A stretch of DNA of 64,000 nucleotides from Hymenobacter gelipurpurascens (GTDB lineage: Bacteria; Bacteroidota; Bacteroidia; Cytophagales; Hymenobacteraceae). Position 1 is the first letter of the stretch. Each line of letters begins with the position of its first letter. Location of the stretch: assembly GCF_900187375.1 (NCBI RefSeq), contig NZ_FYEW01000001.1, positions 1,302,001 through 1,366,000 on the forward strand, read 5' to 3'. Under the pieces are notes generated by a model, which did no database searches, was not told where the DNA came from, and was given only the letters and a program-made list of their open reading frames with translations. This document shows positions 1 through 9,545 of this stretch, in pieces. The position numbers were made by a program, and so were the translations under genes.

Positions 1-1163
1 GCATCACGCGCAGGTTTGGCACGCCCGCGTTTCTGCAAGGCAGCGCTTTGGTGCGCTCCTGGATGGAAGCGAGTGGCCTAGCGACGCGCATAGACAGCAT
101 CGGCAACGTGCGCGGGCGGCTGGTGAGCCAGAACCCCGTCGCGAAAACCTTCGTGCTGGCCTCGCACATTGATACGGTGGTGAATGCCGGCAAATACGAT
201 GGCCCCCTGGGCGTACTGCTGGGGCTTGATATGCTGGAGCACTTGATGGCTCAGCAGGTTGCGCTGCCCTTTCACATCGAGCTGATTGCGTTCAGCGACG
301 AAGAAGGCGTGCGGTTTCATACTACCTATCTGGGCAGCAAAGTGGTAGCCGGCTCCTTCGACGCTGGCTTGTTAAACAGGCTAGATGCCCATGACATTTC
401 CCTGGCTGATGCTATTACCACAATCGGCGGCCACCCAGGCCACCTCACCACCGACGCCATTCCGGCCGAAGACTGGCTGGGCTATTTTGAGGTGCACATT
501 GAGCAGGGCCCCGTACTCTGGGAGCGGCAGATTCCGGTGGCCTTGGTCGCGGCCATTGCCGGGCAGCAGCGTGTGGAGCTGACGTGGCGCGGCATGGCCG
601 GGCACGCCGGCACCGTGCCCATGGAGTTGCGCCAGGATGCCCTGGCCGGCGCCGCCGAGTTTCTTCTGGCCGTGGAACAGTTCGGCCAAACATATAAACA
701 CGTGCTGGTAGCCACCGTGGGCAAGCTGGAAGTACGCAATGCGGCCAGCAACGTCATTCCCGGCGAAGTGGTCTGCAGCCTGGACATGCGCAGTGCCGAT
801 GCTGCGCGCCTGCAGGTGGCCTACGAGGAGCTGCGGAACCTGACAGCAGCCGTGGCCGCCCGTCGTGGCCTAGAGCTAGACTGGAACCTGATTCAGTACA
901 CCGCACCGGTTTCCTGCGACGCTAAATTGAATAACCTGCTCGCCCAGGCTATTACGGAAACGGGTCATGAAGTCGTGAGCCTGGTGAGCGGCGCCGGCCA
1001 CGATGCCGTTCCCATATCGGCGGTGGCACCGGCTACTATGCTGTTTGTGCGCTGCTACAAGGGCATCAGCCACAACCCGCTGGAACGGGTGGAGCTACCA
1101 GACCTGGCCGCCACATTGCCGGTAACTGACCGGTTTCTTTCGTTACTTATCGCCTCCTACTAA
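1..1163 (+). CDS. allC: Allantoate amidohydrolase / M20 family amidase, 5' end missing
   Basis: The reading frame is open from the left edge (codons in phase with base 3), so the true start lies outside the window; about 386 residues are visible. It is a zinc/manganese M20-family amidohydrolase. The metal-site segments are seen in order: SHIDTVVNAGKYDG (H and D ligands), FSDEEGVRFHTTYLGS (the EE pair), HIEQGPVLW (H ligand), the GMAGHAGTVPM dimerisation segment and SGAGHDA near the C-terminus, ending with NPLERV. These are typical of allantoate amidohydrolase and N-carbamoyl-amino-acid hydrolases. The adjoining ureidoglycine aminohydrolase, OHCU decarboxylase and HIU hydrolase favour allantoate as substrate, giving ureidoglycine, ammonia and CO2. 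A hydantoin-type or ureidoglycolate substrate cannot be excluded from sequence alone. Confidence 0.88.
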   Translation, partial: ITRRFGTPAFLQGSALVRSWMEASGLATRIDSIGNVRGRLVSQNPVAKTFVLASHIDTVVNAGKYDGPLGVLLGLDMLEHLMAQQVALPFHIELIAFSDEEGVRFHTTYLGSKVVAGSFDAGLLNRLDAHDISLADAITTIGGHPGHLTTDAIPAEDWLGYFEVHIEQGPVLWERQIPVALVAAIAGQQRVELTWRGMAGHAGTVPMELRQDALAGAAEFLLAVEQFGQTYKHVLVATVGKLEVRNAASNVIPGEVVCSLDMRSADAARLQVAYEELRNLTAAVAARRGLELDWNLIQYTAPVSCDAKLNNLLAQAITETGHEVVSLVSGAGHDAVPISAVAPATMLFVRCYKGISHNPLERVELPDLAATLPVTDRFLSLLIASY

Positions 1164-1164
1164 A

Positions 1165-1250
1165 AGTGTTATTCCGACCGTAGGGAGGAACCTGGGAAAC
1201 AGGCCTAGAACCTCATCCAGATTTCTTCCTTTGGTCGGAATGACAACTAC
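1165..1250. repeat. Imperfect intergenic inverted repeat
   Basis: Arms ATTCCGACC (1171-1179) and GGTCGGAAT (1233-1241) flank a centre carrying GGCCTAG at 1202. The TTCC/GGAA edge resembles the outer edge of the larger element at 39962-40049, so it is probably a decayed member of the same family. Confidence 0.5.
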
Positions 1251-1268
1251 ATCTTTACTACTCCCTGC

Positions 1269-2015
1269 ATGGAAATATCTGCCCTTACCCGCTCTGTTGT
1301 CAAGCATAACCACGCCATCATCGCCCCCGATGGGTACATCAACAGCAATGTACCGGGCTGGACGAACTGCACTGTCAACGTCATCATCAATGAGCAAATG
1401 GGCGCCCGCCTGTGCCAGACCATCATTACGCTGCGCGAAGGCGGGCGCCTCGAAGGGCAGACGCAGGCTTCGCAGATTTTCTTCTATGTGGTAGAAGGCC
1501 AGGTGCAAACAACTGTGGGCGGCGAAACCCGAACCCTCACCACCGGACAGTTTGTGTATGTGCCCATCGAGCAGGCCTACCTGTTTGAGCAGCCTACCGA
1601 AGGCACCCAGCTCCTGACGTTTCATAAGGTGTATGAGCCGCTGGCTGGCTATACTGTGCCCGGCGTACTGTTCGGCGAAAAGGACGACAGCAAGGCGCCC
1701 ATATACATGAACGATGAGGCCCTACGCATTCAGGAGCTGCTGCCCAATGCGCTGGGCTTCGATATGGCCGTGAACATTTTCACCTATGCCCCCGGCGGGC
1801 ACCTGCCCATGGTGGAAACCCACATCATGGAGCACGGCCTGCTCTACCTGCAAGGCCAGGCCATTTATATGCTCGATCAGCAGTGGTATCCCGTCAAGAA
1901 AGGCGACTCCATCTGGATGGCGCCCTACTGCCAGCAGTGGGCCACCACCATGGGCAAGGAGCCTTCGGTGTACATCTACTACAAGAACGTGAACCGCTTC
2001 CCGACGGTGATTTAA
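1269..2015 (+). CDS. allE: (S)-ureidoglycine aminohydrolase (bicupin)
   Basis: A 248-residue bicupin that matches the ureidoglycine aminohydrolase (YlbA/UGHY) family in length and pattern: an N-terminal segment with NHAIIAPDGYINSNVPGW, a first cupin with EGGRLEGQ...VVEGQ, and a second cupin with PGGHLPMVETHIMEHGLLYL, whose Glu/His residues are the expected manganese ligands. The enzyme converts the unstable ureidoglycine made by AllC into ureidoglycolate and ammonia. It lies 105 bp after the amidohydrolase and 21 bp before the OHCU decarboxylase gene, so co-transcription with the latter is likely. The start at 1269 matches the usual MEI...TRSVVK N-terminus of the family. Confidence 0.9.
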   Translation: MEISALTRSVVKHNHAIIAPDGYINSNVPGWTNCTVNVIINEQMGARLCQTIITLREGGRLEGQTQASQIFFYVVEGQVQTTVGGETRTLTTGQFVYVPIEQAYLFEQPTEGTQLLTFHKVYEPLAGYTVPGVLFGEKDDSKAPIYMNDEALRIQELLPNALGFDMAVNIFTYAPGGHLPMVETHIMEHGLLYLQGQAIYMLDQQWYPVKKGDSIWMAPYCQQWATTMGKEPSVYIYYKNVNRFPTVI

Positions 2016-2036
2016 TTTCCTGCTTAAACGCAGCAT

Positions 2037-2543
2037 ATGACCTTATCTGAGCTCAATCACCTCTCCCGGACTGGCCTAGCCGATGCCTTACGCAAGTGCT
2101 GCGGCTCATCGGCTTGGGTAGAAGCCATGCGCAGCATTTTTCCGGTGGCTGATGTGGAAACGCTGCTGCAAAAAGCCACTACCATCTGGCACGGCCTTTC
2201 CGAAGCCGACTGGCGCGAGGCTTTCACACATCATCCTAAAATCGGTGATATCAAATCTCTGAAGGAGAAGTTTGCCAGCACCAGCACCTGGGCCGCCGGT
2301 GAGCAAGGCGCTGTGAAACAGGCGCCTCAACAGGTTCTGGAAGAGCTGGCTGCTGGCAATGAGGCCTACGAGCAGAAATTCGGCTACATCTTCATTGTGT
2401 GCGCCACTGGCAAATCGGCCGAGAAAATGCTGGCGCTGCTGCAGGCCCGCTTGCCAAACCCGCCACAGGAAGAAATCTTACTAGCCGCGGCGGAGCAAGA
2501 CAAAATCACTCGTATTCGCCTGGAAAAGCTTTTAGCCGCATGA
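2037..2543 (+). CDS. uraD: OHCU decarboxylase
   Basis: 2-oxo-4-hydroxy-4-carboxy-5-ureidoimidazoline decarboxylase, 168 residues, the usual size for the single-domain family. The HHPKIGD motif at about residues 65-71 carries the catalytic His, and YEQKFGYIFIVCATGKSA is the second family signature. It converts OHCU, the product of hydroxyisourate hydrolase, into S-allantoin. Its stop codon overlaps the next start in an ATGA (2540-2543), so the last two enzymes of urate-to-allantoin conversion are translationally coupled. Confidence 0.93.
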   Translation: MTLSELNHLSRTGLADALRKCCGSSAWVEAMRSIFPVADVETLLQKATTIWHGLSEADWREAFTHHPKIGDIKSLKEKFASTSTWAAGEQGAVKQAPQQVLEELAAGNEAYEQKFGYIFIVCATGKSAEKMLALLQARLPNPPQEEILLAAAEQDKITRIRLEKLLAA

Positions 2544-2878
2544 GTCAGCTTACTACCCATATTCTGGATACTACATTGGGCAAGCCGGCTGCTGGCATCA
2601 CCATCACACTGTATGCGCAGCAAGGCGAAACCTGGCAGGCACTGGCCTACGGACAAACCAACCAGGACGGACGCGTTGCGGACTTACTGCCCAACGACGA
2701 AACGCTACCCGTAGGCACGTATAAGATGAAGTTCCTGACGCAGGAATATTTCGATCAGCAGGGCGTGACCACGTTTTACCCCTTCGTGGAAATCATATTT
2801 GCTGTTACTTCTACTGAGCATTACCACGTGCCGCTGCTGCTGAATCCGTTCGGCTACTCCACCTACCGCGGCTCTTAA
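2540..2878 (+). CDS. uraH: 5-hydroxyisourate hydrolase
   Basis: Transthyretin-related protein of 112 residues. The start was placed at the ATG overlapping the uraD stop (ATGA) because the family begins with a short S-x-L-(T)THILD segment, seen here as MSQLTTHILDTTLGKPA. The C-terminal YRGS tetrapeptide, diagnostic of true HIU hydrolases as opposed to transthyretins, is present. It hydrolyses 5-hydroxyisourate to OHCU, the substrate of the preceding gene product. No uricase is seen here; it and allantoinase would be expected upstream of the window. Confidence 0.94.
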   Translation: MSQLTTHILDTTLGKPAAGITITLYAQQGETWQALAYGQTNQDGRVADLLPNDETLPVGTYKMKFLTQEYFDQQGVTTFYPFVEIIFAVTSTEHYHVPLLLNPFGYSTYRGS

Positions 2879-2949
2879 ACAGTACATGCGTATTTTGACC
2901 GTCATGCTAAGATTGCCGATCAATTATAACCTACCTCCCCCTCCTTCCC

Positions 2950-4386
2950 ATGAAGCTCAGCATCCAGGATACCGATAAAGCACAGCTCTTAGACCAACTC
3001 GGCGAAGCCAACCGCCGCTTCCAGCACACTTACCCCGGCGACAAGCCCGACCGCCAGCCGGTGCACACGGTATATGGCGGCGCCAACCTGTTTAAGGCCG
3101 ATACCTGCGTGCGCATGGGCGACATTGCCCTGAACAACCTGCACACCTACGCCCCAAATTTCGCGGAGCTGGCCCGCATGCTGCAACTCAAAGGCCATGA
3201 GCACCTGCCGAAACTGGCCCAGGATGTGGCGGCGTTGACTGCGCGCCTAGATGCTATGCAGCCCGAGGAGCGCAAGCATGAGCAAGCGTGGCTAGCCTAC
3301 TCGGTGTACAACAAGATTGTGCGTAAGCTCCAGACCGAAGCTGTGGAGGATTTCCGCATCGATTTTGAGGATGGCTTTGGCAACCGGCCCGATGCGGAGG
3401 AAGACGCCACCGCTGTGCAGGCCGCTACTGAGCTGGCACTGGGCATGCAAAAGGGCACCGTATCGCCGTTTATTGGCATCCGCATCAAGCCATTCACGGA
3501 AGATATGAAGGCCCGCGGCATCCGTACGCTGGATATTTTCCTGACAACGCTGCTGGAGAAAACCGGCGGTAAGCTGCCCGAGAACTTCGTGGTGATGCTG
3601 CCCAAAGTGACCATTCCGGAGCAGATGAGCACGATGGTACGCTTCTTCGAGCTGCTGGAAAAAGCCAATGGCCTAGAGCCCGGCACGCTGAAGATGGAAA
3701 CGATGGTGGAGGCTACCCAGATCATCATGGATGAGGAAGGCCGCAACCCACTCATGCGCATCATTCGGGCCAGCGAAGGGCGTTGCGTGGCGGCCCACTT
3801 CGGCACCTACGACTACACCGCTTCGGCGGGTATCACGGCCAGGTACCAGACCATGGCCCACCCCGTCTGCGACTTTGCCCACCACATGACCAAAGTAGCG
3901 TTGGGCGGCACCGGCATTTTCCTGTCCGATGGGGCTACCAACGTAATGCCCATCGGCCCGCACCGCGGCGAAAACCTTTCATATGAGCAACTGCGCGAAA
4001 ACCGCGAATCGGTGCACAACGCCTGGCGGCAGGGGTTCCACCACACCACGCACTCCCTCATCAATGGCCTTTATCAGGGCTGGGATTTGAACCCGGCCCA
4101 GCTGCCCATGCGCTACGCGGCCACCTATAACTTTTTCCTCAGCAGCTATGACGACGCGGTCCACCGTCTGAAAACCTTTGTGGAGCGCGCCGCCATTTCC
4201 ACGCTTACGGGCGACATCTTCGACGATGCCGCCACCGGCCAAGGCTTGCTCAACTTCTTCCTGAAAGCCCTGAACTGCGGCGCCATCACGGAAGAGGAAA
4301 TTAAGGCCACCGGCCTCACCACCGCCGAAATCCAGACCCGCTCCTTCTTCCGCATCCTGGAAGGCCGCCGCGCCCAGAAGGCCTAG
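2950..4386 (+). CDS. HpcH/HpaI aldolase-citrate lyase-like barrel protein (DUF6986 type)
   Basis: A 478-residue protein of the citrate lyase beta / malate synthase TIM-barrel superfamily. Family-like features are EDFRIDFEDGFG at about residue 135, IGIRIKPF, MLPKVTIPEQM, METMVEATQ with a likely Mg-binding Glu, and HFGTYDYTASAGI, which resembles the malate-synthase segment contacting acyl-CoA. It lacks the full malate synthase A or G architecture. Its position at the end of a ureide cluster, whose carbon product is glyoxylate, suggests it acts on glyoxylate or a derivative; that is inference, and the reaction is unknown to me. The gene ends in GCC TAG embedded in the palindrome GGCCTAGGCC. Confidence 0.75.
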   Translation: MKLSIQDTDKAQLLDQLGEANRRFQHTYPGDKPDRQPVHTVYGGANLFKADTCVRMGDIALNNLHTYAPNFAELARMLQLKGHEHLPKLAQDVAALTARLDAMQPEERKHEQAWLAYSVYNKIVRKLQTEAVEDFRIDFEDGFGNRPDAEEDATAVQAATELALGMQKGTVSPFIGIRIKPFTEDMKARGIRTLDIFLTTLLEKTGGKLPENFVVMLPKVTIPEQMSTMVRFFELLEKANGLEPGTLKMETMVEATQIIMDEEGRNPLMRIIRASEGRCVAAHFGTYDYTASAGITARYQTMAHPVCDFAHHMTKVALGGTGIFLSDGATNVMPIGPHRGENLSYEQLRENRESVHNAWRQGFHHTTHSLINGLYQGWDLNPAQLPMRYAATYNFFLSSYDDAVHRLKTFVERAAISTLTGDIFDDAATGQGLLNFFLKALNCGAITEEEIKATGLTTAEIQTRSFFRILEGRRAQKA

Positions 4387-4825
4387 GCCACTTCAGTTCC
4401 ATCCAGCCCGTCAGTCTACTGAACGTCATGCTTGATCTGGCGTCCGCTTGTCGAAGCATCTCGCGTGCTGACGTTCTGGTGGTAACTCAACTAGCCGACA
4501 CTACACTCGCACGTCATCCTGAGCATTCCGCGCATTAAGCGGCGACGAAGGATGACGTGCGAGTGTGTTAGGTAAGTGCGATACCGTTGACAAGTGCTAC
4601 TTACTTATATCTGGTTCTCTCTGACACCGTATATGCAGGCCTTGCCCTAACCATGCTAGGCCTGTCAAATACAAGTATTTATCTTTTCAGACGTATACTT
4701 TATCCTTTGTTAGAAATCGTAGAAGTGACCTAGCGCAGCGTGGAGGCCTTGTGGGGAAGAATATCTTGCTAATTCGGCCTAGTGCGCCGAGTCGCAATCC
4801 TTCCTAACCACGACGCCACTCTCCG
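4387..4825. other. Gene-free stretch with two hairpin repeats
   Basis: Four hundred and thirty-nine bases with no credible ORF. It holds a TCATGCT...TCGAAGCATC half-element (about 4428-4471), a strong inverted repeat at 4503-4566, several GGCCTAG/CTAGGCC copies, and an AT-richer section (about 4665-4730) just before gltB that probably contains its promoter; TATCCTTTG near 4699 is a one-base-expanded version of the TAnnTTTG -7 element. Confidence 0.6.
4503..4566. repeat. Inverted repeat with perfect 18-bp arms
   Basis: Left arm 4503-4520 (ACACTCGCACGTCATCCT) and right arm 4549-4566 are exact reverse complements around a 28-base loop that contains CATTAAGCGGCGACGAAGG. There is no T-run after it, so it looks like a mobile or REP-type palindrome rather than a simple terminator. 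Confidence 0.75.
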
Positions 4826-7800
4826 ATGACACCTGACAACCCGCAGGGCCTGTACCGCCCCGAGTTCGAGCACGATGCCTGTGGTACGGGGTTTATAGCC
4901 TACCTCAACGGCCGCAAGTCGCACCAGATTATCACGGATGCGCTGACCATGCTGGAAAATATGGAGCACCGCGGCGCCTGTGGCTGCGACTCCGATTCCG
5001 GCGATGGGGCCGGTCTGTTGCTCCAACTCCCGCACTGGTTTTTTCTGGAAGAATGCACGGCCCTGAGCATCCGGCTGCCCGAGCCCGGCCACTACGGCGT
5101 GGGCATGTTGTTTCTGCCTAAAGATTCCACCACGCAAGCTGCCTGCCGGGCCGTCATTCAGGCCGCTGGCGACAAGCTAGGCCTAGCAGTGCTGGGCTAC
5201 CGGCCAGTGCCGGTGAACCCCGCCGGTATTGGGCCTACGGCGCTGGCCGCTGAACCCAGCATGGAGCAGGTATTTGTAGCGCGCCCGACTGGCCTAGCCA
5301 CCACCGAGGATTTCGAGCGGAAGCTGTATGTACTGCGGCGCTATATCACCAAACTGGTGCAGGAGCAGGTGCCAGCAGCGGCCGAGGATTTCTACTTCGC
5401 TTCGCTTTCCTGCAAGATCATCGTGTACAAGGGCCAGCTGACCACCTACCAGGTCCGCGGCTACTTTCCCGATTTGTCGGATGAGCGCGTGACGTCGGCG
5501 TTTGGGATGGTGCACTCGCGTTTTTCCACGAACACGTTTCCGTCGTGGAGGCTGGCCCAGCCGTTCCGGCTGCTGGCCCACAATGGCGAGATTAACACAC
5601 TGCGCGGCAACCTGAATTGGTTTTACGCGGGCGTGCGCAGCTATGTGTCGCCGTATTTCTCGGAGGAGGAGATGGAAATGCTGCTACCGGTCATTGACAG
5701 CCACCAGTCCGATTCCGCCTGCCTCGACAACATTGTGGAGATTCTGCTGCACTCGGGCCGCTCCCTGCCGCACGTGATGATGATGCTGGTGCCCGAAGCC
5801 TGGGACGGAAACACCCAGATGGACCCGCTCAAAAAGGCCTTCTATGAGTTTCATGCCACCTTTATGGCTCCCTGGGATGGCCCGGCGGCGTTGCTGTTCA
5901 CTGATGGCCACATGCTGGGCGCCATGCTCGACCGCAATGGCCTACGCCCCCTGCGCTACAGTGTAACCAACGACGGCCGGGTGGTGGTAGCATCCGAAAC
6001 CGGCGTATTGACCATCCCCGATTCCATCGTAGAAAAGAAAGGCCGCCTGCAGCCTGGCAAGATGCTGCTCATTGATACCGTAGCCGGCCAGATCATCACC
6101 GATGAGGAGCTAAAGGCCCAGGCCGCGGCCCGCCAGCCCTATGGGCAGTGGCTCGATGAATACCAGATTCGGCTGGAAGAGTTGCCCGAGCCGCGCCAAG
6201 TATTCTCCGACCTCGCCGCCGACGCTGTGTTCAAGTACCATCAGGTTTTTGGTTACACCCGCGAGGATATTGACACGCTCATCACCCCGATGGCGCTGGA
6301 AGGCAAGGAGCCCATCGGCTCCATGGGTGTAGATATTCCGCTGGCCGTGCTTTCCGACCAGCCCCAGCACCTGAGCAGCTACTTCAAGCAGTTCTTCGCG
6401 CAGGTCACGAATCCGCCCATCGACCCCATCCGGGAGCGGCTGGTGATGAGCCTGGCAACCTTTCTGGGTAACAATGGCAACATCCTCGACGAGGACAAAA
6501 TGCACTGCCATTGCGTGGCCTTGCGCCAGCCGGTGCTCACCAACCACGAGCTGGAAAAGCTGCGCAGCATCGATACGGGCATGTTCAATGCCAAAACCCT
6601 GCTCTCCTACTTCAAGGCCGACGATAAGCCCGGCTCCCTGGAAGCTGGCCTGGCGCGCCTCTGCCGGTACGCCGAGGACGCCGTGAACGACGGGTTTGAG
6701 GTGTTGATTTTGTCGGACCGCGGCCTGGATTCTAAGCACGCGCCCATTCCGTCGTTGCTGGCGGTGTCGGCCGTGCATCACCACCTGATCCGGAAGGGCT
6801 ACCGCGGCTCCGTAGGCCTGGTAGTAGAGGCCGGCGACGTGTGGGAAGTCCATCATTTTGCCTGTCTGCTGGCATTTGGTGCCACGGCTATCAATCCCTA
6901 TCTGGCGCTTTCTACGGTGCAAACCATGCACGCGCTAGGCCAGTTCAATACCGCTCAGGACTACGCGCAGCTCGCCAAAAACTATATCAAGGCAGTGTGT
7001 GATGGGTTGCTGAAGATTTTCTCCAAGATGGGCATCAGCACGCTGCAGTCGTACCACGGGGCGCAGGTGTTCGAGATTCTGGGTATCAATCAGGAGGTGG
7101 TAGACCAGTATTTCACAGGTGCCGTGACGCGCATAGGTGGCCTAGGCCTCGATGAAATAGCCCGAGAGACTCTCTATAAGCAGTTTCAGGGTTTTAAGAG
7201 CAGCACGCTGGAAGAGCAGCAACTGCTGCCGGAGGGCGGGGTGTACCAGTGGCGGCGCCGCGGCGAGGCCCACATGTTCAACCCCGAAACCGTGCACCTG
7301 CTTCAGCACGCCACCCGTACCGGCAACTACGAGGTGTACCGGCGCTATGCCCGCCTGCTGAACGACCAGCCGGAACGCTTATTTACCCTGCGCGGCCTCC
7401 TAGATTTTGCCCACCACCGGCCGGCTATTGCGCTAGAGGAAGTAGAACCGGCCGAAAGCATTATGAAGCGGTTTGCTACCGGCGCTATGTCGTTTGGCTC
7501 GATTTCGCACGAGGCGCACAGCACCCTGGCCATTGCCATGAACCGCATCGGGGGCAAGAGCAACACCGGCGAGGGCGGCGAGGACCCTATGCGCTACGAG
7601 CACCTGCCCAACGGCGACTCCATGCGCTCGGCCATCAAGCAAATTGCCTCGGCCCGCTTCGGCGTGACGGCCCATTACCTCACCAACGCCGACGAGCTCC
7701 AGATCAAGATGGCCCAGGGTGCCAAGCCCGGCGAAGGCGGCCAGCTACCGGGTCACAAGGTAGATGAGTGGATTGCGCGGGTGCGCCACGCCACGCCCGG

Positions 7801-9349
7801 GGTAGGCCTCATCTCGCCCCCGCCCCACCACGATATCTATTCTATTGAAGACCTGGCCCAGCTCATTTTCGACCTGAAAAACGCCAACCGCGCCGCCCGC
7901 ATCAACGTGAAGCTGGTGAGCAAGGCCGGCGTGGGCACCATTGCCGCCGGAGTTGCCAAGGCCCACGCCGATGTTATCCTGATTGCGGGGTACGACGGCG
8001 GAACCGGTGCTTCGCCCATGAGCTCGATAAAGCACGCGGGCCTGCCCTGGGAGCTAGGCCTATCGGAAGCCCACCAAACGCTGGTGCGCAACCAGCTCCG
8101 CAGCCGCGTAGTGCTACAAGCCGATGGTCAGATCAAAACTGGTCGTGATTTAGCCGTAGCCGCTTTGCTGGGCGCTGAGGAATGGGGTGTAGCCACGGCG
8201 GCGCTCATTGCCGGCGGCTGCATCCTGATGCGCAAGTGCCACCTGAATACCTGTCCGGTAGGAGTGGCTACACAGGACCCGGAGCTACGAAAGCTGTTCA
8301 CGGGCCAGCCCGAGCACATCGTGAACCTGTTCCGCTTTCTGGCCGAGGAGCTGCGCGAAATCATGGCTGAGCTGGGCTTCCGGACGGTAAACGAGATGGT
8401 AGGCCGCACGCAGTTTCTGAAGGTGCGGGAAGGTATCACCCACTGGAAAGCCCGCACCCTAGATCTATCGGATTTGCTACAGGCCGTGGCCAACCCCTCC
8501 AAGGGCACCCTCTACAACAGCGAGCAGCAGGATCATGGCCTAGACAACATTCTGGACTGGCAACTGCTGCAGTATGCCCAACCCGCGCTGGAGGACCGCA
8601 TTCCGGTGTTTGCTTCTTTTGAAGTGCACAACACCGACCGCACTATTGGCACGTTGCTTTCCAACGAGATTTCCAAACGCTACCACGGCCTAGGCCTGCC
8701 GGATAACACCATCAACTATGCCTTCCACGGCTCGGCGGGCCAGAGCTTCGGGGCTTTCTGCGCCAAAGGGTTGTCGTTTGCGCTGGAAGGTGAGGCAAAC
8801 GACTACGTGGGCAAGGGCCTTTCGGGCGCGCAGTTGGCTATTTACCCATCACCTGAGGGCCATTTTTTGCCGGAGCAGAACATCATCATCGGCAACGTAG
8901 CCCTGTATGGCGCTACTTCTGGTGAGATGTTCGTGCGCGGGCAGGCCGGGGAGCGGTTTGCGGTGCGCAACTCTGGCGCCACGGCCGTGGTGGAAGGCGT
9001 TGGTGACCACGGCTGCGAGTACATGACCGGAGGCCGCGCCCTGATTCTGGGTAAAACCGGCCGAAACTTCGCGGCGGGCATGAGCGGCGGCATTGCCTGG
9101 GTCTATGACCCCGAAGGCACCTTCCCGGGCAATTGCAACACCGAAATGGTGGACCTCGACCCGCTGGACATCGACGATGAGGCGCAGATTCAAACGCTCC
9201 TTCACAAGCACCAACAGCTCACCGGTAGCCAACTGGCAGCCTACCTGCTCGGCAATTGGCAGGAGGAAGCCAGCCGCTTCGTGAAGGTCTTCCCTTCCGA
9301 ATACAAGAAGGTGCTGCAGGCAGCGCAATATGAGCCAGCCGAACGGTAG
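4826..9349 (+). CDS. gltB: Glutamate synthase large subunit
   Basis: Full-length 1507-residue glutamate synthase alpha chain. The amidotransferase nucleophile is Cys19 in EHDACGTGF, so an 18-residue propeptide must be removed. Order of domains: class II glutaminase (about 19-430), central domain, FMN-binding synthase domain (about 800-1200, with the FGSISHEAHSTLA and GGTGASPMSS segments), then the GXGXG beta-helix. The 3Fe-4S ligands are Cys1132, Cys1138 and Cys1143 in CILMRKCHLNTC. With GltD it makes two glutamates from glutamine and 2-oxoglutarate. The gltD gene follows after 196 bp of repeat-rich DNA. Confidence 0.97.
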   Translation: MTPDNPQGLYRPEFEHDACGTGFIAYLNGRKSHQIITDALTMLENMEHRGACGCDSDSGDGAGLLLQLPHWFFLEECTALSIRLPEPGHYGVGMLFLPKDSTTQAACRAVIQAAGDKLGLAVLGYRPVPVNPAGIGPTALAAEPSMEQVFVARPTGLATTEDFERKLYVLRRYITKLVQEQVPAAAEDFYFASLSCKIIVYKGQLTTYQVRGYFPDLSDERVTSAFGMVHSRFSTNTFPSWRLAQPFRLLAHNGEINTLRGNLNWFYAGVRSYVSPYFSEEEMEMLLPVIDSHQSDSACLDNIVEILLHSGRSLPHVMMMLVPEAWDGNTQMDPLKKAFYEFHATFMAPWDGPAALLFTDGHMLGAMLDRNGLRPLRYSVTNDGRVVVASETGVLTIPDSIVEKKGRLQPGKMLLIDTVAGQIITDEELKAQAAARQPYGQWLDEYQIRLEELPEPRQVFSDLAADAVFKYHQVFGYTREDIDTLITPMALEGKEPIGSMGVDIPLAVLSDQPQHLSSYFKQFFAQVTNPPIDPIRERLVMSLATFLGNNGNILDEDKMHCHCVALRQPVLTNHELEKLRSIDTGMFNAKTLLSYFKADDKPGSLEAGLARLCRYAEDAVNDGFEVLILSDRGLDSKHAPIPSLLAVSAVHHHLIRKGYRGSVGLVVEAGDVWEVHHFACLLAFGATAINPYLALSTVQTMHALGQFNTAQDYAQLAKNYIKAVCDGLLKIFSKMGISTLQSYHGAQVFEILGINQEVVDQYFTGAVTRIGGLGLDEIARETLYKQFQGFKSSTLEEQQLLPEGGVYQWRRRGEAHMFNPETVHLLQHATRTGNYEVYRRYARLLNDQPERLFTLRGLLDFAHHRPAIALEEVEPAESIMKRFATGAMSFGSISHEAHSTLAIAMNRIGGKSNTGEGGEDPMRYEHLPNGDSMRSAIKQIASARFGVTAHYLTNADELQIKMAQGAKPGEGGQLPGHKVDEWIARVRHATPGVGLISPPPHHDIYSIEDLAQLIFDLKNANRAARINVKLVSKAGVGTIAAGVAKAHADVILIAGYDGGTGASPMSSIKHAGLPWELGLSEAHQTLVRNQLRSRVVLQADGQIKTGRDLAVAALLGAEEWGVATAALIAGGCILMRKCHLNTCPVGVATQDPELRKLFTGQPEHIVNLFRFLAEELREIMAELGFRTVNEMVGRTQFLKVREGITHWKARTLDLSDLLQAVANPSKGTLYNSEQQDHGLDNILDWQLLQYAQPALEDRIPVFASFEVHNTDRTIGTLLSNEISKRYHGLGLPDNTINYAFHGSAGQSFGAFCAKGLSFALEGEANDYVGKGLSGAQLAIYPSPEGHFLPEQNIIIGNVALYGATSGEMFVRGQAGERFAVRNSGATAVVEGVGDHGCEYMTGGRALILGKTGRNFAAGMSGGIAWVYDPEGTFPGNCNTEMVDLDPLDIDDEAQIQTLLHKHQQLTGSQLAAYLLGNWQEEASRFVKVFPSEYKKVLQAAQYEPAER

Positions 9350-9377
9350 GCAGTCTAGAACAACCAAACCGGACAGT

Positions 9378-9519
9378 CATACTGAGCTTGTCGAAGCATC
9401 CATACCGCTGGCTATTCACTGGCCTAAAAGAGCAACCGCTTGCTTCATAGCCCAGGGTTTAAACCCTGGGCTAGTAAACTGCAACGAAGCGGAAGAGATG
9501 CTTCGTCAAGCTCAGCATG
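9378..9519. repeat. Composite nested inverted repeat between gltB and gltD
   Basis: Outer arms 9378-9400 and 9497-9519 pair with two mismatches in 23 and carry the GAGCTTGTCGAAGCATC-type sequence seen at other intergenic sites of this window. Nested inside is the perfect palindrome of 9448-9473. Confidence 0.75.
9448..9473. repeat. Perfect 26-bp palindrome centred on TTTAAA
   Basis: TAGCCCAGGGTTT followed directly by its reverse complement, with no loop. Uninterrupted palindromes with a GGGTTTAAACCC core are common as dispersed intergenic repeats in unrelated bacteria; no transposase or RAYT gene lies nearby in this window. Confidence 0.85.
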
Positions 9520-9545
9520 CCCCCCACTAGAAGAGACAATTACAC

